Assembly: GCA_022827045.1 (NCBI GenBank)
Contig: JAJDTQ010000053.1
Location: 1-25,510 of the forward strand
Reading direction: 5' to 3'
Source of the DNA: Candidatus Binatia bacterium
GTDB taxonomy: Bacteria > Desulfobacterota_B > Binatia > UBA9968 > JAJDTQ01
Length of the DNA: 25,510 bases
Shown: piece by piece, positions 14,903 through 25,510 of the stretch
How positions within the stretch are numbered: the stretch's first letter is position 1
Layout of the letters: every line of letters begins with the position of its first letter
The notes under the pieces: generated by a model
What the model saw: only the letters and a program-made list of their open reading frames with translations
Told to the model about the DNA's origin: nothing
Databases searched by the model: none
Position numbers and translations under genes: made by a program

Positions 14903-17806
14903 TCACGCCGCCAGCATCGTGTGGTAGCGGTCCCGCAGGCGACGCAGATGATAACGGTGGGCGCCGTAGATCAGCGCCAGGCCCACCAGGACGATGCCGT
15001 AGTTCAGATACTCCCAGAAAGCCTTCTGCTCGCGCGTCATGGGTACCAGCGTCCGGGCGAAGTGGGCGCGGCTCCGAATCGACAGCAGCGCGCGGTCCTC
15101 CAGGGCCCAGTCCACCACGTTCTCCAGGAACTGCAGCGAGTTGACGAACCGGTCGTTGTTGGCGGCGCGGGACAGCTGAAGCGTCTGGTCGGTGAACGCT
15201 TCGTTGGAGCCGACGAGAATGATCCGGGCGGATTCCGGCGACTTCTCGATCATGCCGGCCACCACCGGCTCCTCATCCTCTCCCGTCTTCTCCGCCGCCT
15301 CGCCACCCTGCGGCGGCGCCGGTTTCTCTTCGCTGTCGTCCTTGGCCAGCAACGGCGAATCCTTGCCCGCGTAGTAGGAACGGAAGGTCCCCTCCACCAC
15401 CGCCCCCAGCACGTGCCCCTCGGCTTGGCCCTCTTTCTCGAACCCCAGCTTGGGGTGGACCTTGAAGTTCGGATGAACCTTGAGGGAGCTCGACAGCCAC
15501 GACGCCTCGGAGCTCGTGAACAACGGCGTGGCGCGGGTGCCTCCGGCTTCGTCGTCCGGAAGCGTCAACGGTGAAGCCCAGCTCAGGGTCAGCTGGGGCA
15601 GCCTGGCGGTCATGGGGTTGTCCTGATTGAGGCCCTCGCCTCTGATGTCGACGAAGTAGGGGTAGGGCACGAGCTGCAGCTCGCGCACGGTGAAGGCGCC
15701 GGCCTTCCGGTTCACGAACACCGGGAAAGGCTCGTTCCGGGGATCGAGCACCAGCGTCTTCCGCACCGTGAACCCGTAGTGCTCCAGCAACGGCTCCAGA
15801 CCGGACGTATACCGGGCGGCGGCCAGGCCCGCGGGGGTGCGCGACACGGTATAGGGCGACGTAAGCAAGGCCACCGAGCCGCCCTTCATGAGAAACTGAT
15901 CCACGGCGAAGCGCTGCTTCGGCGTCAGCTCCTTCGGAGCCGCCAGCAACAGCAGGTCCACGTTTTCCGGCACCAGTCCGGACTTGAGGTCCACCTCCGC
16001 GATGCGATAGTTCTCCCTCAGCCTCTGCAGTACGAACCGGAACAGCCGGGGCGGCGGCTGGAAACGCGCTCCCTGCTGCCGCGGCTCCGGCGGCGGGGTG
16101 TGGAAACCGACGGTCTTGATGAACCCCGGGGCGAACCGGCGCAGCGCCGACTCCACGCTCCGCCTGGCGGACTCCTGGTTCAGCTTCCCGGGCAGGGGCA
16201 CCTGCACCGTGCTGCCGTTGTTCTTCATGACCATGTAGAAATAGAACCGTTTCGGATCAAAGGGGCCCGCCGCCATGGGACGGAACCCGTACTGGTCGGC
16301 GAGTTGCTTGGCCACCGCGGCGCCCTTGGCCTCGGGATCGATGATCTCGTACCTGAACTTTCCCTCCGACTCCTTGCGGAGCGCCCCCAGCGAGGTCACC
16401 AACTGCCGCCTGAAGGGCGCGATGGACTTCGGCAGCTTTTCTTCCGGCGAGATGTATCCACGGAACTCCACCGGTTGATCGATGCCGGCGAACAGCGCGC
16501 CGATGTCCTGGAACCCGTACAGCACCTTCTTGATGCCCCGGGCGAGGTCGTACTCGAGGTTCCGCAGGCGGATGTCGGTTCCCGTGCGGCCGCTCTTGAT
16601 CTCGATCAGGTCCGTGAACCGCAGCACCTCGTGCTTGTCGCCGTACTGGAGCAGCAGGTCGAAGTACGAGTTCACCAGCGAGGTCTGGTAGCGGTCTTCC
16701 GTCCGGAACGGGATCGGCCGGATGCCGTAGCGCTGGTTGGCTTCCTCCTCGAGATCGGGCTCCTCCCGGGGATCGACGAACTCGGCGCGCACCCGGCCGC
16801 CGCTGATGGACTCGATCTCGCGAATGGTGTCGCGGATCCGGGGCACCAGCGGCGCCAGCACCGGGTGGGTGCGGGCGCTGAAGTAACCCCGGATGAGCAG
16901 CGGCTCCCGCAACTGGGCGACGAGGTCCCGGGTCGCCTGGGAAATGGTGTAGTCCCTTCCCTCGGTGAGGTCCGCGCGCACGTTGAGTCCGCGGTGGAGC
17001 CAGAAGTTGGCCAGGACGAAATTGAGCACCACCAGCGCGGTCACGGCCCGCCACGCGCGGTGGCGCTTCTTCTGCCCCTCCCGGGACCAGCGCAGCCGTT
17101 CGAGGGAGTAGACGTTCAAGGCGAGAAAGACGCCGACCACACTGACGTAGTAGTAGATGTCCCGGAGGTCCAGGACGCCCCGGGTAATGGACTCGAAGCG
17201 GACGCCGGTGGCCGCCAGCCCCAGGTATTCGGCCCACTGGACGCCCACCAGGAAGCCGAACGTCAGGGATCCCAGCAGGTAGAACACGAAGCCGATGACG
17301 GTGGTGAGGATGAGGCTCGCGATCTGGCTCTCGTTCCGCGCGCTGATGTAGAGGCCGATGGAGCAGTAGGCCGCCGCCAGCAGCAGCGACGCCGTGTACG
17401 CCCCCAGGACCGGGCCCCAGTCGAGGCCGCCCATGAAGGAGACCGTCACCGGGACTCCCAGCGTCAGCAGCAGCGCCACCGCCACCAGGCCCAGACACGC
17501 CAGGAACTTGCCGAGCACGAGATGGAGCGTCTTGACCGGCATGGTGAAAAGAAACTCCAGGGTTTCCATGCGCCGTTCTTCGCTCCACATCCTCATGGTC
17601 AGGGCCGCGCTCAAAAAGATGAGCAGGATCGGCATCCACTCGAACAACGGCCTCACGTCGACGATGTTGCGCGCGAAGAACTGCTCGACCCAGAAGAAGA
17701 TGAACAGGCAGACGGCCGAGAACGTCCCCAGGAAGATGAACGCCACCGGCGACGAGAAGTAGGTGGAGAACTCCTTCTTCGTGATGCTCCAGATGCTACC
17801 CGTCAT
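14903..17806 (-). CDS. GldF-GldG fusion: ABC-2 permease joined to auxiliary transport domain
   Basis: This 967-residue protein joins two components usually made separately. Residues 1-240 are an ABC-2 permease with six membrane helices (about 21-41, 56-72, 102-123, 138-155, 163-187, 217-234) and the EERRMETLEFLFTMPV coupling region at 77-91, as in GldF. A further helix at 251-270 leads into a GldG-type periplasmic domain beginning ADLTEGRDYTIS at 278-289. It contains the GldG landmarks KVLYGFQD, a second-domain VDLLLLAAP and GGSVALLTSP, an acidic low-complexity insert (DDSEEKPAPPQGGEAAEK) and a final helix near 939-957. The module is thought to export or remodel envelope material; gliding itself is shown only for some Bacteroidetes. 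ATG 17806 overlaps the ATPase stop by 11 bp. No break or frameshift is seen across the junction. Confidence 0.88.
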   Translation of the reverse strand: MTGSIWSITKKEFSTYFSSPVAFIFLGTFSAVCLFIFFWVEQFFARNIVDVRPLFEWMPILLIFLSAALTMRMWSEERRMETLEFLFTMPVKTLHLVLGKFLACLGLVAVALLLTLGVPVTVSFMGGLDWGPVLGAYTASLLLAAAYCSIGLYISARNESQIASLILTTVIGFVFYLLGSLTFGFLVGVQWAEYLGLAATGVRFESITRGVLDLRDIYYYVSVVGVFLALNVYSLERLRWSREGQKKRHRAWRAVTALVVLNFVLANFWLHRGLNVRADLTEGRDYTISQATRDLVAQLREPLLIRGYFSARTHPVLAPLVPRIRDTIREIESISGGRVRAEFVDPREEPDLEEEANQRYGIRPIPFRTEDRYQTSLVNSYFDLLLQYGDKHEVLRFTDLIEIKSGRTGTDIRLRNLEYDLARGIKKVLYGFQDIGALFAGIDQPVEFRGYISPEEKLPKSIAPFRRQLVTSLGALRKESEGKFRYEIIDPEAKGAAVAKQLADQYGFRPMAAGPFDPKRFYFYMVMKNNGSTVQVPLPGKLNQESARRSVESALRRFAPGFIKTVGFHTPPPEPRQQGARFQPPPRLFRFVLQRLRENYRIAEVDLKSGLVPENVDLLLLAAPKELTPKQRFAVDQFLMKGGSVALLTSPYTVSRTPAGLAAARYTSGLEPLLEHYGFTVRKTLVLDPRNEPFPVFVNRKAGAFTVRELQLVPYPYFVDIRGEGLNQDNPMTARLPQLTLSWASPLTLPDDEAGGTRATPLFTSSEASWLSSSLKVHPNFKVHPKLGFEKEGQAEGHVLGAVVEGTFRSYYAGKDSPLLAKDDSEEKPAPPQGGEAAEKTGEDEEPVVAGMIEKSPESARIILVGSNEAFTDQTLQLSRAANNDRFVNSLQFLENVVDWALEDRALLSIRSRAHFARTLVPMTREQKAFWEYLNYGIVLVGLALIYGAHRYHLRRLRDRYHTMLAA

Positions 17807-18728
17807 GGCCGCCCCCCTCCCCCACCTCGCGGAACACGCTCTCGAGGGTGCGCGTCTCCTCGCTCATGCGATAGAGATCCCAGCCGCGCTCCACGGCCTC
17901 CCTCGCGACGCTGGGCGCCACCTCGTCCATGGGAGCGTCGAGCTCGAGGCCGTAGCTCTCTCCGCGCGGCCCCTCGGCCGGGACGATCCCTGCCACCCCC
18001 GGGATCTCTCGGAGCCGTTCGGGCGCCTCGTCCGACGGGTTGCCGAGCCCCACCACCAGCCGGTGGGACTGCTGCAACTCACTCAACCGGGCATCCACCG
18101 CGATGCGTCCCTGCACCATGATGATCACCCGCTCGCACACCGCCTCCACCTCCTGCAGGATGTGCGTGGACACGATGATGGTGGCGTTCTCGCTCAGGCC
18201 TCTCACCAGCGACCGCATCTGAAAGATCTGCGTGGGGTCCAGGCCGTTGGTGGGCTCGTCGAGGATCAGGATCTCCGGCTCGTGCACGATGGCCTGGGCC
18301 ACTCCCAGCCGCTGCTTGTAGCCCTTCGAGAGCGTCCCGACAGGGTCCAGCGCCCGGTCCAGCAGCCACGTCCGCTCCAGCGCCCGCCTGAGCACGGACG
18401 GCCGGCCGGCGCGCGGGACCCCCCGCAGGTCGGCCACGTATTCGAGGTAGCGCACCACCGACATGTCCGGATAGAGCGGCGCGTTCTCGGACAGGTAGCC
18501 CAGCTTGCCCTGGATGCTCAGGCGCGCATCCGAGAGCGGCATGCCGTCGATGACCACCGACCCCTCGGTAGGCTCGATGTAGCCGGTGAGCATGCGCATG
18601 ATGGTGGTCTTGCCGGCACCGTTGTGCCCCAGAAGACCGACCACCTCCCCCTTCCCGATGGAAAAGGAGACGTCGTCCACCGCCACCAGATCACCATACT
18701 TTCGGGTGAGACCCTCGACCTCTATCAA
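17796..18728 (-). CDS. ABC transporter ATPase, GldA-like
   Basis: The 310-residue cytosolic ATPase drives the fused permease encoded next. The Walker A box is GHNGAGKTT at 34-42, the signature LSKGYKQRL at 133-141, Walker B ILILDEP at 153-159 and the switch His189 in VSTHIL. YLSENAPLYPDMSV around the Q-loop is typical of GldA-type exporters (usually YLPEHNPLY). The C-terminal 90 residues form the usual regulatory extension ending LESVFREV. The start is TTG 18728, placed six bases after GGAGG; the frame runs on upstream for about 1 kb but only as a shadow of the lexA region. It overlaps the permease start by 11 bp. It is divergent from lexA with 168 bp between. Confidence 0.92.
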   Translation of the reverse strand: MIEVEGLTRKYGDLVAVDDVSFSIGKGEVVGLLGHNGAGKTTIMRMLTGYIEPTEGSVVIDGMPLSDARLSIQGKLGYLSENAPLYPDMSVVRYLEYVADLRGVPRAGRPSVLRRALERTWLLDRALDPVGTLSKGYKQRLGVAQAIVHEPEILILDEPTNGLDPTQIFQMRSLVRGLSENATIIVSTHILQEVEAVCERVIIMVQGRIAVDARLSELQQSHRLVVGLGNPSDEAPERLREIPGVAGIVPAEGPRGESYGLELDAPMDEVAPSVAREAVERGWDLYRMSEETRTLESVFREVGEGGGHDG

Positions 18729-18860
18729 CTGTATCCTCCCGGCGGGTACTGTTCGCGGGTTTCGGAGCGAGATTGAAATTTTTAGCAGATCAGGCGGCGG
18801 GGTGCGAATCGGGACTTGACGGGGTGCCGATCCGACGGCTGTCTCAATGGCAGAAACGCC

Positions 18861-18889
18861 TTGCATACCAGACAAAAGTCTGGTATGCG
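18861..18889 (+). promoter_or_regulatory. Candidate lexA promoter enclosing the operator
   Basis: TTGCAT (18861-18866), 17 bases and TATGCG (18884-18889) make a plausible -35/-10 pair. The operator palindrome fills the whole spacer and parts of both boxes, so bound repressor would block RNA polymerase. The predicted start of transcription falls at or next to ATG 18897, implying a leaderless message. Confidence 0.5.
18863..18888. promoter_or_regulatory. Probable LexA operator: perfect 11+4+11 bp palindrome
   Basis: GCATACCAGAC (18863-18873) and its exact complement GTCTGGTATGC (18878-18888) flank AAAA. A perfect 22-base dyad in GC-rich DNA just before a lexA-family gene is most simply the autoregulatory SOS box. 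Its core CCAGAC-N4-GTCTGG differs from the E. coli CTGT-N8-ACAG, Gram-positive GAAC-N4-GTTC and alphaproteobacterial GAAC-N7-GAAC types. Assignment to this LexA is inference from position. Confidence 0.8.
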
Positions 18890-18896
18890 CATCCTC

Positions 18897-19499
18897 ATGA
18901 CACCTTTCACTCCACCGGGAGAGACCCGGGAAAAGGTTTACCGGTTCGTGCGTAGGCGGATCCTGGAGGAACTCCCGCCGACGGTGCGGGAGGTCCAGGA
19001 GGGTTTCCGGTTCAAGGCGGTGCAGACGGCCAGGCAGCATCTCGAACGCCTGGTGGCCGAGGGGCGGCTGGTCAAGGCGCACGGGAAATCCAGGGGTTAT
19101 CGCCTTCCCAAGGAGCCCGGGACACTGTTCGTGCCCTTGCTCGGACGAGTGCAGGCGGGCGGGCTGCGGGCGGCCATCGAGGAGTGCGAAGGCTATCTCC
19201 CGGTGCAGTCGCGAGGCTCGGAGGAGCTGTTCGGGCTCCGGGTCCAGGGGGAGAGCATGACCGGGGCGGGCATCCTTCCGGGCGACATCGTCGTCGTGAG
19301 ACAGCAGGGGGAAGCGGCCTCGGGAGACATCGTCGTCGCCCTGGTGGGCGACGAGGCCACCATCAAGAGGCTCCGCCTGCGCCGGAACCGGATCGAGCTG
19401 CATCCGGAGAACCCGGCTTTCGCGCCGATCATTCCGCGAGCGGAGGAATGCACTGTCCTGGGCAAGGTGGTGGAGGTGAGACGTTATCTCGAAGGGTGA
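18897..19499 (+). CDS. lexA: LexA-family SOS repressor
   Basis: The 200-residue protein has an N-terminal winged-helix region (about 8-70; REKVYRFVRRRILEELPPTVREVQ) and a C-terminal S24 autoprotease domain. The self-cleavage bond is Ala87-Gly88 in RVQAGGLRA, the nucleophile Ser120 in QGESM, and the general base Lys157 in ATIKRL. RecA filaments formed after DNA damage would trigger cleavage and derepression. I start at ATG 18897; ATG 18885 lies inside the operator and is unlikely. No SD is visible, fitting the leaderless promoter suggested just upstream. The recognition helix diverges from E. coli LexA, consistent with an unusual operator. The gene heads lexA-imuA-imuB-dnaE2, so it may be a cassette-specific second LexA rather than the only one in the genome. 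Confidence 0.93.
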   Translation: MTPFTPPGETREKVYRFVRRRILEELPPTVREVQEGFRFKAVQTARQHLERLVAEGRLVKAHGKSRGYRLPKEPGTLFVPLLGRVQAGGLRAAIEECEGYLPVQSRGSEELFGLRVQGESMTGAGILPGDIVVVRQQGEAASGDIVVALVGDEATIKRLRLRRNRIELHPENPAFAPIIPRAEECTVLGKVVEVRRYLEG

Positions 19500-19509
19500 A
19501 GAAGCTTTC

Positions 19510-20187
19510 ATGGACCTTTCCGCTGAAAAAAGCCCCGAGCGGATGCCTGTTCCCGCCCACGAACGGATGGCGGCTGCGGGCGCCGTCCCGGTCCCTGTCG
19601 CGCCTAGACGCCGGCCTGTCCGCGAGGCTCCGAGGGCCTGGAACCTTTCCTTGCTCGCGGGACGTCTTGCGGAGGTCTCGGACTCGGGCGCGGCCCCTGC
19701 CCTCACGGCCGCCGCCTCCCTGATCCTTCAGGCCCAGCAACGTGGCGAGCCCGCGGCGTGGGTCGGCTTCGGCAACTCGATCTTCTTCCCGCCGGACCTG
19801 GTGGAGTGGGGCATCGACCTCGAAGCCTTGCCGGTGGTCCGCGTTCCCGACGCCCTCGCCGCGTCCCGCGCCGCCGACCAACTGCTGCGCTCCGGGGCGT
19901 TCGGCCTCGTGGTGCTGGACCTGAAGGCCGAGGCGCGGATGCACATGGCGGTCCAGAGCCGCCTTGCGGCGCTGGCCCGAAAGCACCACACGGCGCTCCT
20001 CTGCCTCACCCGCAAGAAACGAGGAGCGCCGTCGCTGGGGCCGCTGGTGTCGCTGCACGGCGAGGGCCGCATCACCAGGACCGCTTTCAGCCGCTTCGAC
20101 TGGGAGATCCGCGTCGTCAAGGACAAACGCGGCGCACCGGGATGGAGCCACACGGAGTCGTGCCGTGGAACGGATGGCCTGTGTTGA
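19510..20187 (+). CDS. imuA: ImuA, translesion synthesis accessory protein (RecA-like fold)
   Basis: The 225-residue protein lies 10 bp after lexA. Its central part matches the RecA-like core of ImuA: AAWVGFGNSIFFPPDLVEWGIDLEALPVVRV, then SGAFGLVVLDL and QSRLAALARKHHTALLCLTRK. There is no P-loop (GxxxxGK), as is usual for ImuA, so ATP use through a Walker A box is not expected. The N-terminal 45 residues are Pro/Arg-rich and probably disordered. ImuA works with ImuB and DnaE2 in damage-induced mutagenesis and is thought to modulate RecA. It overlaps imuB by 23 bp. A short alternative with a later start is possible, but the spacing from lexA favours ATG 19510. Confidence 0.85.
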   Translation: MDLSAEKSPERMPVPAHERMAAAGAVPVPVAPRRRPVREAPRAWNLSLLAGRLAEVSDSGAAPALTAAASLILQAQQRGEPAAWVGFGNSIFFPPDLVEWGIDLEALPVVRVPDALAASRAADQLLRSGAFGLVVLDLKAEARMHMAVQSRLAALARKHHTALLCLTRKKRGAPSLGPLVSLHGEGRITRTAFSRFDWEIRVVKDKRGAPGWSHTESCRGTDGLC

Positions 20188-21727
20188 CCTTGCCGCCTTT
20201 CCCCTGCAACTGCTGCTGCGGGACCATTCCGACTGGAAGGACCAGCCCGCCGCGGTGGTGGACCGGGACAAGGCCCAGGGGACCATCCTCTGGGTGAACT
20301 CCCGGGCGCGTACCACGGGCATCCTTCCGGGCATGCGCTACGGCGCGGGGCTGGCGCTTTCGCGCCATCTCCGGGCGGACGTCATTTCCCGCTCGGCCAT
20401 CGACAAGGCCGTGGCCGGCCTGGTTCCGCGGCTGCGGCGCTTTGCCGCCGAGGTGGAGCCCTCCCGGGACGAGCCCGGAGTGTTCTGGCTCGGGGCCTCG
20501 GGCCTTTCCCTGCTCCACCCCCGCCTGGAAGAATGGGCCGGGCTCATCCACCGCGACCTCGCCGCCGACGGCCTCCACAACACCGTGGCCGTGGGGTTCT
20601 CCCGTTTCGGCAGCTATGCCGCGGCCAAGACCTGCGACCGGATCACGGTCTTCCGGACGCCCGAGGAAGAACACCGCCATGTCCGCGGCGTCCGGCTGGA
20701 CCGCCTCGACTTCGCTCCCAAGGTCCGCGACCTGCTGGCCCGGCTCGGCATCCACACACTGGGGGACTTCCTGGACCTGCCCGCGTCCCAGGTGCGCTCG
20801 CGTCTCGGACCGGAGACCCACCGGCTTCACCGACTGGCCGCGGGCGACCTCTGGAGCCCGCTCCACCCGGAGAGCCCGTCAGAACCCACCACAGCCGGAT
20901 TCTTCCTCGACTACCCGGAGAGCGACCACCGGCGGCTGGCGGTCCTCATGAAGGACTTGCTGGAGCCGTTGCTCGGCACGCTGGAGCAGCGCCACGAGGT
21001 GATGACCGTGCTCCTGCTCCGCCTCCGCCTGGACGACAGGTCGGAGAAGGCCGAGACCCTGAGGCCGGCCCGGCCCACCCTGGACCGGACGCAGGTCCTG
21101 GAACTGCTGCGGCTCCGCATGGAGGCCATGGAACTGTCGGCCGGTGTGACGGAAATCGTCATGGAACTCCTGGGAACCTCGCCCGACGTCCGGCAGGGGG
21201 AGCTTTTCCGCGGCGCCTCCGCGCGCGACCACGACGCCGCCAACCGCGCCCTGGCGCGGCTGCGGGCGCGGCTCGGCGACGGTGCGCTGCTGCGGGCGCG
21301 CCCGCGAGCCGGTCACCTTCCCGAGGCGCGCTTCACCTGGGAGCCCCTGGTTGCCGTGCCGCCGCCGAGGCCGCGCCGGGTGCGGCTGCGCCCGCTGGTG
21401 CGGCGTTTCTTCCCGAAGCCCGTACCGCTCAGGGACCCTGCACCGCCCGCGGCCTACGCCGAGCCTGTGGTTGCCGAGGCCCGAGCCGGCGATGATCGAA
21501 CCGGGAACGTCGGCGCTCGCAACGATCGAATGGAACACGCCCGAACCGGCGACGGCCTCCTCTCCCGGGAGAGCGCCGGCCCCTACATCATCTCCGGGGG
21601 ATGGTGGGGCTCCGGCGCCGGGGTGCACCGCGAGTACCACTTCGTCCGCGACGGCGAGGGCCCCTGGCTGTGGGTCTACTACGATTCCAGGCGGCACGGC
21701 TGGTTCCTGCACGGGAAGGTGGAGTAA
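20165..21727 (+). CDS. imuB: ImuB, catalytically inactive Y-family polymerase adaptor
   Basis: The 520-residue protein has a Y-family polymerase-like body. It begins [17 protein letters not shown], where active enzymes have DMDAF: Asp8 remains but the partner acidic residue is Ala10. The second catalytic block reads VFWLGASG in place of the usual acidic LDxTG, so it should not polymerise. A helix-hairpin-helix and little-finger region follow ([16 protein letters not shown], 190-205). After a low-complexity linker comes the conserved ImuB tail: SGGWWG, REYHF, LWVYYD and GWFLHGKVE at the extreme C terminus. ImuB ties DnaE2 to the beta clamp and ImuA. GTG 20165, seven bases after GGAG, matches family N termini; ATG 20174 is the alternative. 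The gene overlaps imuA by 23 bp and ends 5 bp before dnaE2. Confidence 0.92.
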   Translation: MERMACVDLAAFPLQLLLRDHSDWKDQPAAVVDRDKAQGTILWVNSRARTTGILPGMRYGAGLALSRHLRADVISRSAIDKAVAGLVPRLRRFAAEVEPSRDEPGVFWLGASGLSLLHPRLEEWAGLIHRDLAADGLHNTVAVGFSRFGSYAAAKTCDRITVFRTPEEEHRHVRGVRLDRLDFAPKVRDLLARLGIHTLGDFLDLPASQVRSRLGPETHRLHRLAAGDLWSPLHPESPSEPTTAGFFLDYPESDHRRLAVLMKDLLEPLLGTLEQRHEVMTVLLLRLRLDDRSEKAETLRPARPTLDRTQVLELLRLRMEAMELSAGVTEIVMELLGTSPDVRQGELFRGASARDHDAANRALARLRARLGDGALLRARPRAGHLPEARFTWEPLVAVPPPRPRRVRLRPLVRRFFPKPVPLRDPAPPAAYAEPVVAEARAGDDRTGNVGARNDRMEHARTGDGLLSRESAGPYIISGGWWGSGAGVHREYHFVRDGEGPWLWVYYDSRRHGWFLHGKVE

Positions 21728-21732
21728 GGACC

Positions 21733-24912
<3,180 letters not shown>

Positions 24913-24957
24913 AAACAACACCTTGGAGCCGCCGAAAAGGGGGACGTCGGGTGTCTG

Positions 24958-25062
24958 TTGACAAAAGGCACACATCATGTCCCATACGTCGAAGAGAGAG
25001 GGACACGGTTTCTCAAAACCATCATCCCCAGCAGAAAAGCGACAAAGGAGTACCTCGAATGA
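24958..25062 (+). pseudogene. C-terminal remnant of a small toxin gene
   Basis: A frame open from the dnaE2 stop to TGA 25060-25062 ends in RGTRFLKTIIPSRKATKEYLE, only about 34 codons from the first possible start (TTG 24958). The ending reads like the last strand and basic tail of a small RelE/BrnT/DUF4258-size toxin. Its stop overlaps the antitoxin start as ATGA, the usual arrangement of a toxin-antitoxin pair with the toxin first. Everything upstream that should encode the toxin body is missing, and dnaE2 ends only 45 bp before. I read it as a 5'-deleted toxin. Exact family and left boundary are uncertain. Confidence 0.5.
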
Positions 25063-25340
25063 AGAGCCCGCTCAATTTGGATGAGGAAGAGGTGCAACTC
25101 CTGCAGGATTTCGAACGCGGGGAGTTTAGAAGCATCACCAACTTCAAGGAAGAAAAGCGGAAATTGGAGGAGGCTGCAGCCGATTTCCTTCAGAAGGACA
25201 AGCGCATCAACATTCGGATCTCGTCCCGCGACTTGGAAGCCCTCAAAAAGAAGGCGAGCAAGGAGGGAATGCCCTACCAGACCCTCATCTCCAGCACGCT
25301 CCACAAGTTAGTGACGGGAAAATTGAGAAACGTGGAGTAA
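25059..25340 (+). CDS. CopG/ribbon-helix-helix-type antitoxin (COG5304-like)
   Basis: The 93-residue protein starts at ATG 25059 after AAAGGAG. It has an acidic N terminus (NLDEEEVQLLQDFERGEF), a linking helix (NFKEEKRKLEEAAADFL) and a C-terminal ribbon-helix-helix DNA-binding part (KRINIRISSRDLEALKKKASKEG, then MPYQTLISSTLHKLV). This order is typical of CopG-type antitoxins of type II systems. Such proteins bind and neutralise a toxin through the N terminus and repress their own promoter. The partner toxin gene upstream seems reduced to its tail, so this antitoxin is probably an orphan. It is less GC-rich than neighbouring genes, which fits a transferred module. Confidence 0.8.
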   Translation: MKSPLNLDEEEVQLLQDFERGEFRSITNFKEEKRKLEEAAADFLQKDKRINIRISSRDLEALKKKASKEGMPYQTLISSTLHKLVTGKLRNVE

Positions 25341-25348
25341 CGCGCGGG

Positions 25349-25510
25349 CTAACTCTTGGGGAAATCGAACAGTACTTCGTTGCCCCGGGCATAACCCACG
25401 GTAGACCAGGTGTCGGTATCGAACCCGAGATGGAGCACGCAGCAGGTGGGCAGGTTGGGAATCGGACGCGGGCCCAGGTGATTGGCGAGCTCGGTCAACC
25501 CGGGGTTGTG
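25349..25510 (-). CDS. SixA-like histidine phosphatase, C-terminal end (partial)
   Basis: The reverse strand is open from the window edge to TAG at 25349-25351, giving 53 residues that begin HNPGLTELANHLG and end VLFDFPKS. The HNPGL motif with the second catalytic His, an LPTC strand and a terminal FDFP are characteristic of SixA-type phosphohistidine phosphatases in the histidine phosphatase superfamily. SixA removes phosphate from histidine phosphotransfer domains; other short members act on small phosphoesters. The N-terminal RHG motif lies outside the window. It converges on the antitoxin gene with 8 bp between stops. Confidence 0.8.
   Translation of the reverse strand, partial: HNPGLTELANHLGPRPIPNLPTCCVLHLGFDTDTWSTVGYARGNEVLFDFPKS

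Noticed and set aside
15779..18121. 780-codon open frame on the plus strand, antisense to the GldFG and ATPase genes
   Set aside because: His/Gln/Arg-rich antisense shadow; it spans two real genes and the junction between them.
18816..18896. Earlier lexA start at 18816 or 18885
   Set aside because: These starts would place the operator inside the coding region; the LexA domain begins after 18897.
18729..19706. Upstream extension of the ABC ATPase frame to 19706
   Set aside because: It is antisense to lexA and imuA; GGAGG and TTG at 18728 precede the conserved N terminus.
20459..20476. SRDE in ImuB as an intact Y-family SxDE catalytic motif
   Set aside because: The following residues read PGVFWLG where active enzymes have a conserved acidic strand end, and the first DxD is DxA; the match looks coincidental, though an alignment should confirm it.
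24913..24957. A sequence after dnaE2 (CCGAAAAGGGGGACG) resembling REP-associated transposon flanks
   Set aside because: One short stretch without a partner arm or transposase; not enough to call a mobile element.

Overview
The window is a GC-rich, densely coding bacterial chromosome segment with no tRNA, rRNA, CRISPR array or intact transposon that I can see. No gene-free stretch exceeds about 210 bp. The organism looks like a Gram-negative, aerobically respiring, uncultured-type lineage of the Deltaproteobacteria-grade / Tectomicrobia / Binatota sort. I base this on two c-type cytochromes (one a lipoprotein), a CcsA-type cytochrome maturation protein, C5-pathway haem genes, a GldA/GldFG/DUF4340 export module, a lexA-imuA-imuB-dnaE2 cassette and dispersed GGGTTTGAAACCCGCCCC-type palindromes. 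The lineage is an inference; the sequence alone does not prove it.

Layout. 1-132: the 3' end of a glutathione reductase gene. 220-1255: a cytochrome c lipoprotein gene facing a PuuD-like membrane protein gene. 1367-3574: a family B DNA polymerase homologue whose exonuclease motifs are intact but whose polymerase motifs B and C are degenerate. 3781-5315: a PAC2-family protein, a class II cytochrome c (c'-like) and a small unknown protein. 5337-10243, minus strand: a compact operon transcribed ccsA-hemA-hemC-hemD-hemB, which makes porphobilinogen and uroporphyrinogen III for haem and matures cytochrome c. 10356-11996, minus: a lytic transglycosylase with three LysM domains, separated from ccsA by a two-hairpin REP-like element. 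12071-13881, minus: an amidohydrolase and a cupin, probably catabolic. 13951-18728, minus: an ABC ATPase, a fused GldF-GldG permease/auxiliary protein and a DUF4340 protein, forming one export module.

18863-24912, plus: the SOS mutagenesis cassette. A LexA-family repressor gene sits behind a perfect 11+4+11 bp palindrome placed between candidate -35 and -10 elements. It is followed closely by imuA, imuB (pseudo-polymerase adaptor) and dnaE2 (error-prone alpha subunit). LexA cleavage after DNA damage should release the whole set for translesion synthesis. 24958-25340: the tail of a lost toxin gene, overlapping by ATGA an intact CopG-type antitoxin gene. 25349-25510, minus: the 3' end of a SixA-like histidine phosphatase gene.

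The points most worth a second look are the polymerase-dead PolB homologue, the unusual LexA operator, the GldF-GldG fusion and the orphaned antitoxin with its toxin remnant.
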